Shown here: in pieces, positions 52,220 to 60,826 of the stretch
Layout: the number at the start of each line of letters is the position of its first letter
Position numbering within the stretch: the first letter of the stretch is position 1
Source: Bdellovibrionales bacterium RIFOXYD12_FULL_39_22
Lineage (GTDB): Bacteria; Bdellovibrionota; Bacteriovoracia; Bacteriovoracales; Bacteriovoracaceae
Reading direction: 5' to 3'
DNA: 64,000 bases
Assembly: GCA_001770205.1 (NCBI GenBank)
Contig: MEQL01000049.1
Location: 19,446-83,445, forward strand
Position numbers and translations under genes: made by a program
The notes under the pieces: generated by a model
The model's database searches: none
Told to the model about the DNA's origin: nothing
What the model saw: the letters and a program-made list of their open reading frames with translations, nothing else

Positions 52220-52960
52220 ATGATCAAATTGATCATGATTTTTACACTGCTTACTTTTTATACAGTCTCATTTGCCCAATCATCGCCAGAAAACAGCGGG
52301 CCGGCGGTAACAGAAGAGCAAAAAGATGAGGCCGAGTTATTTTTAAGCCAACTAGTCGAAGCTGTTAAGTTGGCCGATTTTTTAATCGATTTGGAAATCA
52401 CCGAAACGGCCACTCCTGATCCTCTGCGAAAAGGTAAATATATCAAGAAATATAAAATTGACTATTTTGATGGTAGCGCTCAGTTTGTTATGAACAAAAA
52501 CATCGAACATATTTTACAATCTAGTGATGAGAAACCAGGATCCAGCATTGTCATTTTTTCAAAGGATGTTATAGGAGCAACCAATCTTCGCATTGATGAC
52601 AGAGGAGTTATTTTTGTTGATGTATCTTTCGAGAAAGATGGAAAAATATCCGCGCTGCCGATTGACTTTATCAATCGCCAAGGGGTAGCGGTTCCTCTAC
52701 ATTGGAGGATTAGTGGCCTTTCCGTGGCCATTAATGGGGCCATCGACAAAGAAAATAACGTTGTACAAGTATCGGCTTCTTGCGATGCCGAGCAATTTAT
52801 CGATCCTCACAAATCCATCCAAGGAGGAGTAAGGCCAGAACAAACCCGTTGGGCCTCGTCGATTTGTAAATATATGATGAAAAAAGACAAGACCACCAAT
52901 ATCTCAGAGACAAAATATCGCTTTTGCAGCGACCGCAACAAAACTAAACGGCCGGAGTAA
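52220..52960 (+). CDS. Secreted protein, unknown (trio gene 1)
   Basis: This 246-residue protein follows a strong AGGAGG site with the ATG at 52220. It has a signal peptide (about 1-20, VSFAQ). The mature part is mixed alpha/beta, with a helical start (EEQKDEAELFLSQLVEAVKLADFLI) followed by strands and a basic C-terminus with three Cys. No family is recognised. It is the first of three consecutive genes for exported proteins, separated from the next by 2 nt. Confidence 0.7.
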   Translation: MIKLIMIFTLLTFYTVSFAQSSPENSGPAVTEEQKDEAELFLSQLVEAVKLADFLIDLEITETATPDPLRKGKYIKKYKIDYFDGSAQFVMNKNIEHILQSSDEKPGSSIVIFSKDVIGATNLRIDDRGVIFVDVSFEKDGKISALPIDFINRQGVAVPLHWRISGLSVAINGAIDKENNVVQVSASCDAEQFIDPHKSIQGGVRPEQTRWASSICKYMMKKDKTTNISETKYRFCSDRNKTKRPE

Positions 52961-52962
52961 GT

Positions 52963-53685
52963 ATGAGATTATTCTCTCTTTATTTACTTTCTTTTTTGTT
53001 TTTGACAAACGTTGCGCATGCAGAATCTTCTTCCTGGCCGATCTACAACCTTTTTAAAACCTTTGTGTTGGATATTGATGTTTTGTTTTTAGAAGATTTA
53101 GAACTAGTGCCAGAAAAATGTACTTATACAAATCCTGTAACTAACTATTACATCGCCGAGGAGGGAATAGGCCCATGCTTGTGGCGGGCCTTTTGGAAAG
53201 AGCATGGCCAGGATGCACCAAAAGGGGAGTTGATTGTGATCTTTCATCATAAGGCCACTCCCGACAAGAAAATTATTGCCCAGGTAGAGTGGGTTCCCTT
53301 TGCTTCGCAATCCTTGCAGCAACAAGTTTTTAAATTTAAGAAAACATATCGCTTTACCCAGCTAGATATTTTTTTTACTACTCCGTTAGCACTCTCTGAT
53401 TTTCCACAATCTGAACGTTTCGCCCAGGAACAGGAGCTTTATCCCGAAATGAAAATACGAAAACTAACCCTCAACAGCGAATATCTGTCGCCCGACAAAA
53501 TAGAAGAAATCCCTCGCGCCGAGCATTTGTCTTCCGAGGCCCAAGAAAAAGCGTGGGCGAGAGGACATTTAACTGTTGAGCTGAAAGGTAGTGATAAAAC
53601 CATACTTTTAGATTTTTGGTCTAACAAAGATTTCATTTTTCCCGGCGGAATTTCTAAACATATTATGGAGGTGCATGATGAATAA
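52963..53685 (+). CDS. Secreted protein, unknown (trio gene 2)
   Basis: This 240-residue protein has a signal peptide (about 1-20, VAHA). The mature part has two Cys (near LVPEKCTY and IGPCLWRAF), probably a disulfide, and mixed strands and helices. Segments such as GELIVIFHHKATPDKKIIAQVEWVPF suggest a compact beta-sandwich. The family is not recognised. It overlaps the next start by 8 nt, so the trio is almost certainly one operon. Confidence 0.68.
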   Translation: MRLFSLYLLSFLFLTNVAHAESSSWPIYNLFKTFVLDIDVLFLEDLELVPEKCTYTNPVTNYYIAEEGIGPCLWRAFWKEHGQDAPKGELIVIFHHKATPDKKIIAQVEWVPFASQSLQQQVFKFKKTYRFTQLDIFFTTPLALSDFPQSERFAQEQELYPEMKIRKLTLNSEYLSPDKIEEIPRAEHLSSEAQEKAWARGHLTVELKGSDKTILLDFWSNKDFIFPGGISKHIMEVHDE

Positions 53686-54490
53686 GAGATTACTTATTCT
53701 GTTTTTTAGCATCTTCTTTTTTTCCATCCACGCAGCATTCGAAAATTTTGATGCTGAGTTTGAAAATTTTGATGCTGAGCTTGACGAACCCATTGAGTGC
53801 CTTGCCTCTAATGATGACATAGAATCAGAAGCACAGGCCCTTTTAGAACAAAGCTATCCTAATCAATTTCCTGATGTGCATCCACTCAAAACCAATCTGG
53901 CCGGCATAACGAAGGTCCAGAACAAAAAAAAATTAGAAGAGCGAATGTTTGTTGGTTTCGAAGGAATTCTTCGTCTTCCTCCCGGACAACAAGAGATTAT
54001 GCCTCTAATCGGTTTAAGTGCAGAAGTGGGAGATGACAATCTTGTTTATATTTGTATGCAATTAGAAAAAGAAGATCCGGAAAAAAGTTTAATTAAGCTT
54101 GTTTTCCTAAAAGGCAATGGCCTCGATGGCCGCACCTTTTTTAGTAAAATTCCCCTCCTTGGCCGTCTATCTGGCAGGCCTTCTATGAAAATAAAACCCA
54201 TTCCTGTTTGGCTTTCTCCTCTTGATGCAACTGTTAATCTAGCATCTCCTATTACTTCGCGCATTCCAATTCTTGGACAACTCGTCTCTTTTGTACAAGA
54301 TGATTTTAGGTTATTGCGTAGTTTAGTCTTTAAGGCACTCTCTCCTCTTTTGGAAGAAGGAGTTGAGGAGATCGTCGTAACTAACTCAAATGTACAAGTC
54401 AAAACCAATGGCCGACTTACGTTAGTCCCTTTGCCCCAGATAGAATTTAATAATAAGGTAAATAATATTTTGCGCTTTAACACCAATTAA
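53678..54490 (+). CDS. Secreted protein, unknown (trio gene 3)
   Basis: This protein has 270 residues from the second of two adjacent ATGs, which is better spaced from GGAGG. It has a signal peptide (about 1-17, SIHA). A tandem FENFDAE repeat follows directly, then an acidic stretch. A beta-rich body from about residue 70 contains EERMFVGFEGILRLPPGQQEIMPLIG and VEEIVVTNSNVQVKTNGRLTLVPLP. No family is recognised; the barrel-like alternation suggests a periplasmic lipid-binding or scaffold fold, but this is a guess. Confidence 0.66.
   Translation: MNKRLLILFFSIFFFSIHAAFENFDAEFENFDAELDEPIECLASNDDIESEAQALLEQSYPNQFPDVHPLKTNLAGITKVQNKKKLEERMFVGFEGILRLPPGQQEIMPLIGLSAEVGDDNLVYICMQLEKEDPEKSLIKLVFLKGNGLDGRTFFSKIPLLGRLSGRPSMKIKPIPVWLSPLDATVNLASPITSRIPILGQLVSFVQDDFRLLRSLVFKALSPLLEEGVEEIVVTNSNVQVKTNGRLTLVPLPQIEFNNKVNNILRFNTN
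53738..53779. repeat. 21-bp tandem duplication
   Basis: Two in-frame 21-nt units (53738-53758 and 53759-53779) encode FENFDAE twice directly after the signal peptide of trio gene 3. They differ only at the third base of the first codon. Confidence 0.9.
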
Positions 54491-54518
54491 ATGTATCCTT
54501 GCCTTGGGGAGGATACAT
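54491..54518 (+). promoter_or_regulatory. Hairpin covering the modA ribosome site and start
   Basis: ATGTATCCT (54491-54499) pairs perfectly with AGGATACAT (54510-54518) around a 10-nt loop. The 3' arm contains the AGG of the ribosome site and the first two bases of the modA ATG. The 5' arm begins directly at the stop of the upstream gene. A ribosome finishing that gene would melt the stem, so it could couple translation or respond to a ligand. Confidence 0.65.
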
Positions 54519-55299
54519 GAAAATCTTCAAATTACAGATTGCCTTTTATTTCCTATTTTTTTCTAACTTTCTTTATGCAGAAAAAATTACTATTGCCGCC
54601 GCATCTGATTTAAAATTTGCTTTAGATGAAATTTCTGCTTTGTTTATAAAAAAAAATCCTGGCCAAAAAATTGATATTATCTATGGTTCTTCAGGGAAGG
54701 CCTTTACCCAGATTCAACAAGGCGCCCCTTTTGATCTTTATTTTTCTGCCGACATTAATTATCCAAAAGAGTTATTTGAGAAGGGATTTGCTCATTCTCC
54801 TGTCAAGCTTTATGCTATCGGACGTATTGTTTTGTGGAGCAATGTTTTAGATGCTTCAAAGATTACCTTAAATGATTTGGCCGGCCCGGCCATCACTCAC
54901 ATTGCAATTGCCAATCCACAACATGCACCTTACGGCCGACGGGCCGAAGAGGCCTTGCGGGCGACTGCGCTTTGGGATAAAGTCAAGGCCAAACTAGTCT
55001 ACGGGGAAAACATTGCACAGGCCGCCCAATTTGTTCAGAGTAAAAATGCCGAAGTCGGCATTATCGCTCTTTCTTTGGCCATTAGTCCACAATTTATCAA
55101 AGACGGTGGTTATTGGCCAATTCCTACAGACCTTCACTCTCCCTTAGAGCAGGGATTTATTATTACCAAACGTGCGGCCAACAATTCCTTGGCAAAAAAT
55201 TTCTCCACTTTTATGGAAAGCAAACTTGCTAGAAAGATAATGATAAAATATGGTTTCGTATTACCTAGCGAGACAACCAATGCTACTTTGGGAAAATGA
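54517..55299 (+). CDS. modA: Molybdate-binding periplasmic protein
   Basis: This protein has 260 residues from the ATG after GGGGAGG. It has a signal peptide (about 1-19, LYA). The mature start [17 protein letters not shown], then [32 protein letters not shown], are hallmarks of ModA; the two Ser-containing loops (AASDL and GSSG) bind the oxyanion. It delivers molybdate or tungstate to ModBC. A hairpin covers its start region. It overlaps modB. Confidence 0.95.
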   Translation: MKIFKLQIAFYFLFFSNFLYAEKITIAAASDLKFALDEISALFIKKNPGQKIDIIYGSSGKAFTQIQQGAPFDLYFSADINYPKELFEKGFAHSPVKLYAIGRIVLWSNVLDASKITLNDLAGPAITHIAIANPQHAPYGRRAEEALRATALWDKVKAKLVYGENIAQAAQFVQSKNAEVGIIALSLAISPQFIKDGGYWPIPTDLHSPLEQGFIITKRAANNSLAKNFSTFMESKLARKIMIKYGFVLPSETTNATLGK

Positions 55300-55963
55300 T
55301 CTACAAATACTTTGGCCTACTTTAAAACTGGCAACCACCGTTACCTTGCTTTTACTTTTTATTGGTACCCCCATCGCCTGGTGGCTTGCACATACTAGTA
55401 GTTGGTGGAAGCGGCCAATAAACGCTGTAGTTGCTCTTCCCCTGGTTCTTCCTCCCTCCGTACTTGGTTTTTATCTTCTCTTGGCCATGGGCCCGGATGG
55501 CCCCATTGGAAAACTTACTAACTTTTTGGGCATTTCTTCTCTCCCCTTCACCTTTGCTGGCCTGGTTGTTGCTTCTGTTTTTTACTCTCTCCCTTTTATG
55601 GTTCAACCTCTTCTTAATGCCTTTGAGCTAATGGGCCGGCGTCCTCTTGAAGTCGCGGCCACATTGCGAGCTTCCCCTCTGGATGCTTTTTTTTCAGTGG
55701 CCATTCCTTCCGCTCTTCCTGGCTACTTATCGGCAATAATTTTAACCTTTGCCCACACTCTCGGAGAGTTCGGCGTAATCCTTATGGTTGGTGGAAACAT
55801 TCCAGGTAGTACTCGCGTTGCTTCAGTACAAATTTATGATCACGTTGAGGCCTTTGACTATGCTTCTGCCCACCGCCTCTCTTTAGTTATGTTAGGCCTC
55901 TCTTTTATCATTTTGTTAATTTTGTATATTTGGGGGCCACAATCTAAAAAGGAAACGGAATAA
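55280..55963 (+). CDS. modB: Molybdate ABC transporter permease
   Basis: This protein has 227 residues from the ATG at 55280, 20 nt inside modA; an ATG ten codons upstream would overlap more. Five to six transmembrane helices are visible, with [17 protein letters not shown] and the EAA-type coupling loop ([26 protein letters not shown]), then [20 protein letters not shown], all typical of ModB. It forms the inner-membrane channel. The stop is 2 nt before modC. Confidence 0.95.
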   Translation: MLLWENDLQILWPTLKLATTVTLLLLFIGTPIAWWLAHTSSWWKRPINAVVALPLVLPPSVLGFYLLLAMGPDGPIGKLTNFLGISSLPFTFAGLVVASVFYSLPFMVQPLLNAFELMGRRPLEVAATLRASPLDAFFSVAIPSALPGYLSAIILTFAHTLGEFGVILMVGGNIPGSTRVASVQIYDHVEAFDYASAHRLSLVMLGLSFIILLILYIWGPQSKKETE

Positions 55964-55965
55964 TC

Positions 55966-57042
55966 GTGAAAGAGATTTGTCTAAACTTTAACATCTCTTG
56001 GCCATCTCTTGATTTCATGGTTGATCTGACAATTCCAGGCCAAGGAGTTACTGCAATTTTTGGCCCTTCCGGCTCAGGGAAGACAACATTATTGCGCTGT
56101 ATTTCTGGCCTGGAGCGCGTAAAAAATGGCCATCTCTCTTTTAACGGGGAGATTTGGCAGAATGATAAAATATACCTTCCAACACATAAGCGTCAACTCG
56201 GTTATGTTTTTCAAGAAGCAAGTCTCTTCTCTCATTTGTCTGTTTTAAACAATCTACGCTATGGCCAAAAAAGAATTGATTCTTCTCAGAGAAAAGTCAG
56301 CTTAGATCATGCTATTGAGCTTCTTGGCATATCCAATCTACTTGATCGCAACCCATCCAAACTATCTGGAGGGGAGAGGCAGCGAGTGGCAATTGCTCGA
56401 GCGCTGGCCACTAGTCCCTCCCTTTTATTAATGGATGAACCTCTTGCTTCACTTGATAACAAGCGAAAACAAGAGATTTTACCTTATCTTCAAAAACTTC
56501 ACGATGAACTTGAAATACCAATTATCTATGTTGGCCACTCTCCAGAGGAAATTTCACGCTTGGCCGATCATCTCGTTGTTATGAATAGTGGAAAAGTGGA
56601 AGCAAGTGGCGCATTGAATACAATGCTCAATCGCCTAGATATAAACATTGGCCTAGGGGAAGAGCGAGGAGTTGTGCTAGAGGGAGAAATCGGTGAAGTT
56701 GATAAACAGTGGAATCTTGCACGTGTCGATTTTTCTGGCGGAAGTCTGTGGACTCCCAATAGCAAAATGGCTGTGGGTAAAAAAGTTCGGGTGCGCGTTT
56801 TAGCACGCGATGTCTCTCTTGCCAAAGTACGGCCAGAACAAAGCAGTATTCAAAATCAACTTTTAGGCCAAGTTAACACTATCATCGATGATGAACGCGC
56901 GGGCCTGGCACTAGTATCGCTTTCCTCGGGATATTCTTCTATAATTGCGCGTCTAACCAAACGGGCCATCAACACACTTCCCATTAATCTTGGAGACAAA
57001 GTCTGGATACAAATCAAAAGCGTAGCTCTCATTGATGGATAA
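55966..57042 (+). CDS. modC: Molybdate ABC transporter ATPase
   Basis: This 358-residue protein starts at GTG. The ABC domain has Walker A FGPSGSGKTT, Q-loop FQEASLFSHLSV, signature LSGGERQRVAIARA and Walker B LLLMDEPLASLD. The C-terminal 130 residues hold a TOBE/Mop-like domain (LEGEIGEVDKQWNLARVDFSGGSLW), which in ModC binds molybdate and gates transport. It drives uptake with ModB. Its stop is directly next to the convergent outer-membrane protein gene. Confidence 0.95.
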   Translation: MKEICLNFNISWPSLDFMVDLTIPGQGVTAIFGPSGSGKTTLLRCISGLERVKNGHLSFNGEIWQNDKIYLPTHKRQLGYVFQEASLFSHLSVLNNLRYGQKRIDSSQRKVSLDHAIELLGISNLLDRNPSKLSGGERQRVAIARALATSPSLLLMDEPLASLDNKRKQEILPYLQKLHDELEIPIIYVGHSPEEISRLADHLVVMNSGKVEASGALNTMLNRLDINIGLGEERGVVLEGEIGEVDKQWNLARVDFSGGSLWTPNSKMAVGKKVRVRVLARDVSLAKVRPEQSSIQNQLLGQVNTIIDDERAGLALVSLSSGYSSIIARLTKRAINTLPINLGDKVWIQIKSVALIDG

Positions 57043-57918
57043 TCAAAACTTCAATCCTAATTTAATATAAGCTCCACTATTATCAAGCTTTGCATCTTTT
57101 CCATCTAATGTTGCCCAGGTTTTTCCCAAAGTTGCCGCCACAATCATCGATAAACGGCCCACCTCAAACTTTGGCCCAAACTCCACCATTGCGTCTAGCT
57201 GCGACATATCCACTTCCTTGATTGTTTCGACATAAGACGTTTGGTCTGGATCAACAAATTCACTTCCTTTGGCAATAGCGACTGTCTCCGATGGTTGACT
57301 TGTTGGATTCGCACTTCCACTATCAACATCAACGCTATCAATGGAAGTGCTCACAGAAGAAGAGGCCTCTATTTTTTTAACATTTACTGAACCCTTCGAA
57401 TAATTAAGCGTTACTGCGCCATAAAGGCCAATGAACCCCAGGAAATCTGCGGCCCCCTCATGTGAAAGAGAAAGTGAAATGCCAGGAAAAGAACCGAAGG
57501 AAGTACCTGATGAGAAAAAGGCCAATTTGGACAGCATAAGAGAATAGGTCATTGCGAAATCTCCACCCCACATTGGAACCTTATAACCAATCCTATATCC
57601 CGTTTCAGAAAAAACATAAGAATATTCTGAATTTTCATTAAAATCAAAACTAGTAGAAAAATAGCTGGCAACAAGTGAGTTTCGGTAACCTTTTTTCTCT
57701 ATTGCTTCTCCCTTGGCCTTGGCCACTATTTGGGGTAAGATTGTTGGTTCATTTTTTTTATTTTCTGATTCTTTATTTTGAAGGGCCATTTCTTCTACTT
57801 TAGATTCTCCACTATAAAAATTAAAATTATACACCGGCCCCTCCGCAAATACAGAAAAGGCACAAAGCAAACTGATGATAGTTGTTGTTTTATTGCTGAT
57901 CATATTAGTCCGAATCAT
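57043..57918 (-). CDS. Predicted outer-membrane protein
   Basis: This protein has 291 residues from the ATG that follows AAAGGAG; a frame starting 14 codons upstream lacks a ribosome site. The signal peptide ends near SVFAEG. A Glu/Lys-rich stretch (about 25-60) is followed by amphipathic strands, a Ser/Val/Asp-rich loop (about 165-210) and more strands, ending KLGLKF. The aromatic terminus fits insertion by the BAM machine. The family is unknown. It is tail-to-tail with modC without a spacer, so the two transcripts may overlap. Confidence 0.68.
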   Translation of the reverse strand: MIRTNMISNKTTTIISLLCAFSVFAEGPVYNFNFYSGESKVEEMALQNKESENKKNEPTILPQIVAKAKGEAIEKKGYRNSLVASYFSTSFDFNENSEYSYVFSETGYRIGYKVPMWGGDFAMTYSLMLSKLAFFSSGTSFGSFPGISLSLSHEGAADFLGFIGLYGAVTLNYSKGSVNVKKIEASSSVSTSIDSVDVDSGSANPTSQPSETVAIAKGSEFVDPDQTSYVETIKEVDMSQLDAMVEFGPKFEVGRLSMIVAATLGKTWATLDGKDAKLDNSGAYIKLGLKF

Positions 57919-58334
57919 AAATAACTCCTTTAAAAAAATAAATAGGCCACGGACAAACACCTTGCATTAATCTGGCCATAATAAATCCTCTTTTTTCAGC
58001 AATTTAATTTTGTAACCATGACATTTTTGTCCGTATTATGTCATTTTTGTCATCTGCAGTACCAGAATAAAATTCAAAGTAATATAAATTTTTAGATTTA
58101 GGGTACAATAATTTATCTTCGTTACTCATTTTTTTTGGCAAAAAAAGTAGAAGGAAATTTATCTCAGTGAGTTAGATTGATTGGGCGAATTGATTCAAAA
58201 TATCTGGACCCAAGACCTGGTAAAAAATATTCTGAGTCAATTAGTAGCTTAGGTATCTATTCGCTTTAAATCGTAAATTTCTTACTAATGTAATACTTCT
58301 AATTTACCGATACTGCCAAACACAAGGAGAACTA
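57919..58334. promoter_or_regulatory. Divergent intergenic region with spaced direct repeats
   Basis: These 416 AT-rich nt lie between the outer-membrane protein gene (minus) and the DUF1566 lipoprotein gene (plus). The 10-mer CATTTTTGTC occurs at 58022-58031 and 58042-58051, offset by 20 nt or about two helical turns, as in operator pairs. No RNA gene or further coding frame is seen. Confidence 0.45.
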
Positions 58335-58892
58335 ATGAAAATTTACATAATGGTTATATCTTTTTTTGTTGTGATTAGTGTTTTCTACAGTTGTAGTAAC
58401 TTGGAGAAAAAAAATTCTACTGTTATCTCTCTCTCTGATAGTAAGAGCACTCCCAAAAGAGAGATTTCTTCAGACACGGAAGTATTAACAAAAACATCTG
58501 TTAATGGCCATGTTTTTACCCAAGTTCTAGATTATCCTGAAATGGGAAATGCTTGGCGAGATGAATCTGGACTAATTTGGGGAGATATTGCGATGGATGA
58601 TACTGGACAAGAAAAAAGTGTTATTCAAGGCCATGCCTGGGTATATTGCAACGAGATAGGCGCCAAGGTTCCTAGCAAAGAGCAGTTTGCACAACTAGTA
58701 GAATATTTGGGGGGTAAAACAAAAAACGGATATCGGCCAGAAATTATTCCCAATCTAGCGGATCATATGTATTGGACGTCATCAGTTAGTAACACCGACG
58801 ATGAGCACTATGGCATCCGCTTTGATGCTAATCATGGAATTTTAGAAAGTTATTTACGAAATGATTTCTTTTCTGTCCGTTGTGTAAAATAA
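58335..58892 (+). CDS. DUF1566 lipoprotein
   Basis: This 185-residue protein has a signal peptide ending in SVFYSC (about Cys20) and a short Ser/Thr linker. The DUF1566 domain covers about 70-185: WRDESGLIWGD, HAWVYCNEIGAKVPSKEQFAQLVEYL, MYWTSSVSNTDDEHYGIRF, and the end FSVRCVK. The same domain closes the 701-residue protein at 4193. DUF1566 domains are found on many surface proteins with unknown ligands. An AAGGAGAA site precedes the ATG. Confidence 0.85.
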   Translation: MKIYIMVISFFVVISVFYSCSNLEKKNSTVISLSDSKSTPKREISSDTEVLTKTSVNGHVFTQVLDYPEMGNAWRDESGLIWGDIAMDDTGQEKSVIQGHAWVYCNEIGAKVPSKEQFAQLVEYLGGKTKNGYRPEIIPNLADHMYWTSSVSNTDDEHYGIRFDANHGILESYLRNDFFSVRCVK

Positions 58893-58983
58893 TTTAATTA
58901 CAGGAGATTATTTAGCACGCCTCTATCGCTTATGATTTTTCGGTGGTAATTTGAACCCTGGGGCCATCACTGGACAAAGTCAT

Positions 58984-59331
58984 ATGGAGTATATTGAAAA
59001 ATTACTTAAGGCGCTTGCCGATAAAAACAGGCTTAATATTTTAACGCTCCTTAATCATAAAAAACTTTGTGTATGCGAGTTGGCCGAACTCTTGGATATA
59101 ACTCAACCAAGTGTCTCCAAGCACCTTAAAAAACTTAAAGAAGCCGGCCTTATAAGTTCAGAGCAGGATGGTTTTTGGACAAATTACTACCTGAGCAAAG
59201 AACTTTTTAAAAACCACAAGTTTATCAAATTAATTCTCGATGAAGTGCAAGAGTTGAAAGATGTTCAGCAAAGAACAAAGCAAATTCAGTCTCTTGAAAG
59301 AAAAAAACTTTGTTGTAAAAAACAGTCTTGA
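58984..59331 (+). CDS. arsR: ArsR-family arsenic-responsive repressor
   Basis: This protein has 115 residues from the ATG at 58984; a TTG at 58951 would add 11 residues. It is a winged helix: LLKALADKNRLNILTLL, then KLCVCELAELL, which contains the Cys-x-Cys arsenite site at the start of helix 3, then the recognition helix ITQPSVSKHLKKLKEAGLI. The C-terminal LCCKK gives further thiols. As(III) binding should release it from DNA and induce the operon downstream. It lies 47 nt before the thioredoxin-like gene. Confidence 0.93.
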   Translation: MEYIEKLLKALADKNRLNILTLLNHKKLCVCELAELLDITQPSVSKHLKKLKEAGLISSEQDGFWTNYYLSKELFKNHKFIKLILDEVQELKDVQQRTKQIQSLERKKLCCKKQS

Positions 59332-59378
59332 TTAAATAGCCAATCAGGAATATAGTTTTCTTCATAAAAGGAGAAGCT

Positions 59379-59612
59379 ATGAAAATTGAAATTCTTGGAA
59401 CCGGCTGTCCTAAATGTAAAAAACTCTATGAAAACACCCTTGCTGCCGTGCAAACATCTGGTGTTAGTGTGCAGGTTGAAAAAATTGAGGACATGGAAAA
59501 AATCATTAACTATGGAGTTCTGTCAACACCTGCTATTGCAATAGATGGAATTATCAAATCTGCGGGAAAACTTCTTTCCCTTGATGAAATTAAGGCCCTC
59601 ATTTCTAAATAG
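59379..59612 (+). CDS. Small thioredoxin-like protein (ArsE-like)
   Basis: This 77-residue protein is a minimal thioredoxin fold: KIEILGTGCPKCKKLYENTL with the Cys-Pro-Lys-Cys active site, and the cis-Pro strand VLSTPAIAID. It belongs to the redox-active-disulfide / TM0996-type group. Beside ArsF- and ArsG-like genes it corresponds to ArsE of the arsEFG system described in Shewanella for aromatic arsenicals. A strong AAAGGAG site precedes it. It probably passes electrons to the next protein. Confidence 0.82.
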   Translation: MKIEILGTGCPKCKKLYENTLAAVQTSGVSVQVEKIEDMEKIINYGVLSTPAIAIDGIIKSAGKLLSLDEIKALISK

Positions 59613-59653
59613 GAAACCACTGAAAAATGCTTAAAGCATTGCAAGGAAATTAT

Positions 59654-60136
59654 ATGCTCCTAAAGAAGAATTTTAAAATCATCCTAACTTCGCTTCTTTC
59701 TCTCTTTGTGATTATCAGTATTGGGTTTGCAGTATTTAAAGAAAGGCAAGAAACTACAGAAGCCGAAGTTAAAAAAAAACAACCCACTTTCTCCCATCAC
59801 TATATTGCATACTATTTTCATGGAAATGCTAGATGTCAGTCTTGCTATAAGATAGAATCTTATACCTCTGAAACCATCAAAACAAAATTTGCCAAAGAGT
59901 TATCGGACGGAACTGTTACTTGGGAAGCTGTGAATGTCGAAGAGGGGATGAATCAACGTTATGTACAAAAATATTCTCTTAATACAAAATCAGTTGTGCT
60001 GAGTGAAGTAGAAAATGGAAAAGAAATTAAATGGAAAAATTTAGATAAAGTTTGGAAGCTTCTTGGAAATCAAACTCAATTTCAAGCTTATATAGAGGCC
60101 GAAGTTAAGGACTTTTTAAAGGCAAATAAAACATGA
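59654..60136 (+). CDS. ArsF-like membrane-anchored thiol protein
   Basis: This protein has 160 residues from the ATG after AAGGA; an upstream ATG at 59627 has poorer spacing. One N-terminal transmembrane helix (about 8-27) is followed by a periplasmic domain with YYFHGNARCQSCYKIESYT, a CxxC redox motif in the family annotated as nitrophenyl-compound nitroreductase subunit ArsF. The rest resembles a thioredoxin-like fold. It overlaps the next gene by 4 nt. Its role in aromatic or inorganic arsenic redox is inferred from neighbours. Confidence 0.78.
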   Translation: MLLKKNFKIILTSLLSLFVIISIGFAVFKERQETTEAEVKKKQPTFSHHYIAYYFHGNARCQSCYKIESYTSETIKTKFAKELSDGTVTWEAVNVEEGMNQRYVQKYSLNTKSVVLSEVENGKEIKWKNLDKVWKLLGNQTQFQAYIEAEVKDFLKANKT

Positions 60137-60819
60137 CATTTTTAATTGCTCTAGCAAGTTCTTTTTGGCTTGGAGTCTTAACCTCCATCAGTCCTTGCCC
60201 GCTTGCAACGAATATTGCCGCCATTTCGTATGTGAGTCGAAAATCTCACCGCCTTATGTTCGTCTTTACAACTGGAGTCTGCTACGCCCTAGGAAGAATT
60301 TTGGCCTATTCAATTTTAAGTGTACTTATTGTGGAAAGCTTACTTTCTATTCCCTCTGTATCATTCTTTTTTCAAAAGTACATGCATCTTCTTTTGGGGC
60401 CACTTCTTATTATTGTAGGAATGTTTTTACTTGAACTCATCTCTATTCCAATTCCTTCTATTTTTAAAACAAGTTCTCTTGAAAATAGATTTAAAGAAGG
60501 AGGGTTTTGGGGAGCGATGGGACTAGGGTTTCTTTTTGCCCTTGCCTTCTGTCCCGTTTCTGCGGCACTTTATTTTGGAAGTTTGATTCCGCTTGCTGTC
60601 GGCCATCGTTCTCCCATAATTATCTCACTAATTTTTGGAATAGGCACGGCATTGCCAGTTCTTCTTTTCTCTATTGCTCTCGCTTTGGGTAGCAAGGTTG
60701 CCGCCAAACTTTTTACAAGAGTTACAGTGATTGAAAAATGGATCAGCGTGATTACAGGGGCCACAATTTTACTCGTCGGAACTTACTTTTGCTTAACCTA
60801 TATCTTTAAACTAATTTGA
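60133..60819 (+). CDS. ArsG-like (CcdA/DsbD-type) membrane transporter
   Basis: This 228-residue polytopic protein has six predicted helices. [15 protein letters not shown] and [14 protein letters not shown] carry the paired Cys-Pro motifs of the CcdA/DsbD electron-carrier family. In the arsenic context such proteins are annotated as ArsG, proposed to export aminobenzylarsenicals; transport of electrons to ArsF is the obvious alternative. Its stop is 7 nt before acr3. Confidence 0.8.
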   Translation: MTFLIALASSFWLGVLTSISPCPLATNIAAISYVSRKSHRLMFVFTTGVCYALGRILAYSILSVLIVESLLSIPSVSFFFQKYMHLLLGPLLIIVGMFLLELISIPIPSIFKTSSLENRFKEGGFWGAMGLGFLFALAFCPVSAALYFGSLIPLAVGHRSPIIISLIFGIGTALPVLLFSIALALGSKVAAKLFTRVTVIEKWISVITGATILLVGTYFCLTYIFKLI

Positions 60820-60826
60820 GGATAAT

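Noticed and set aside
59328..59346. TGATT/AATCA dyad after arsR as an ArsR operator
   Set aside because: Only five bases per arm in AT-rich DNA and located downstream of arsR; too weak to report as a site.
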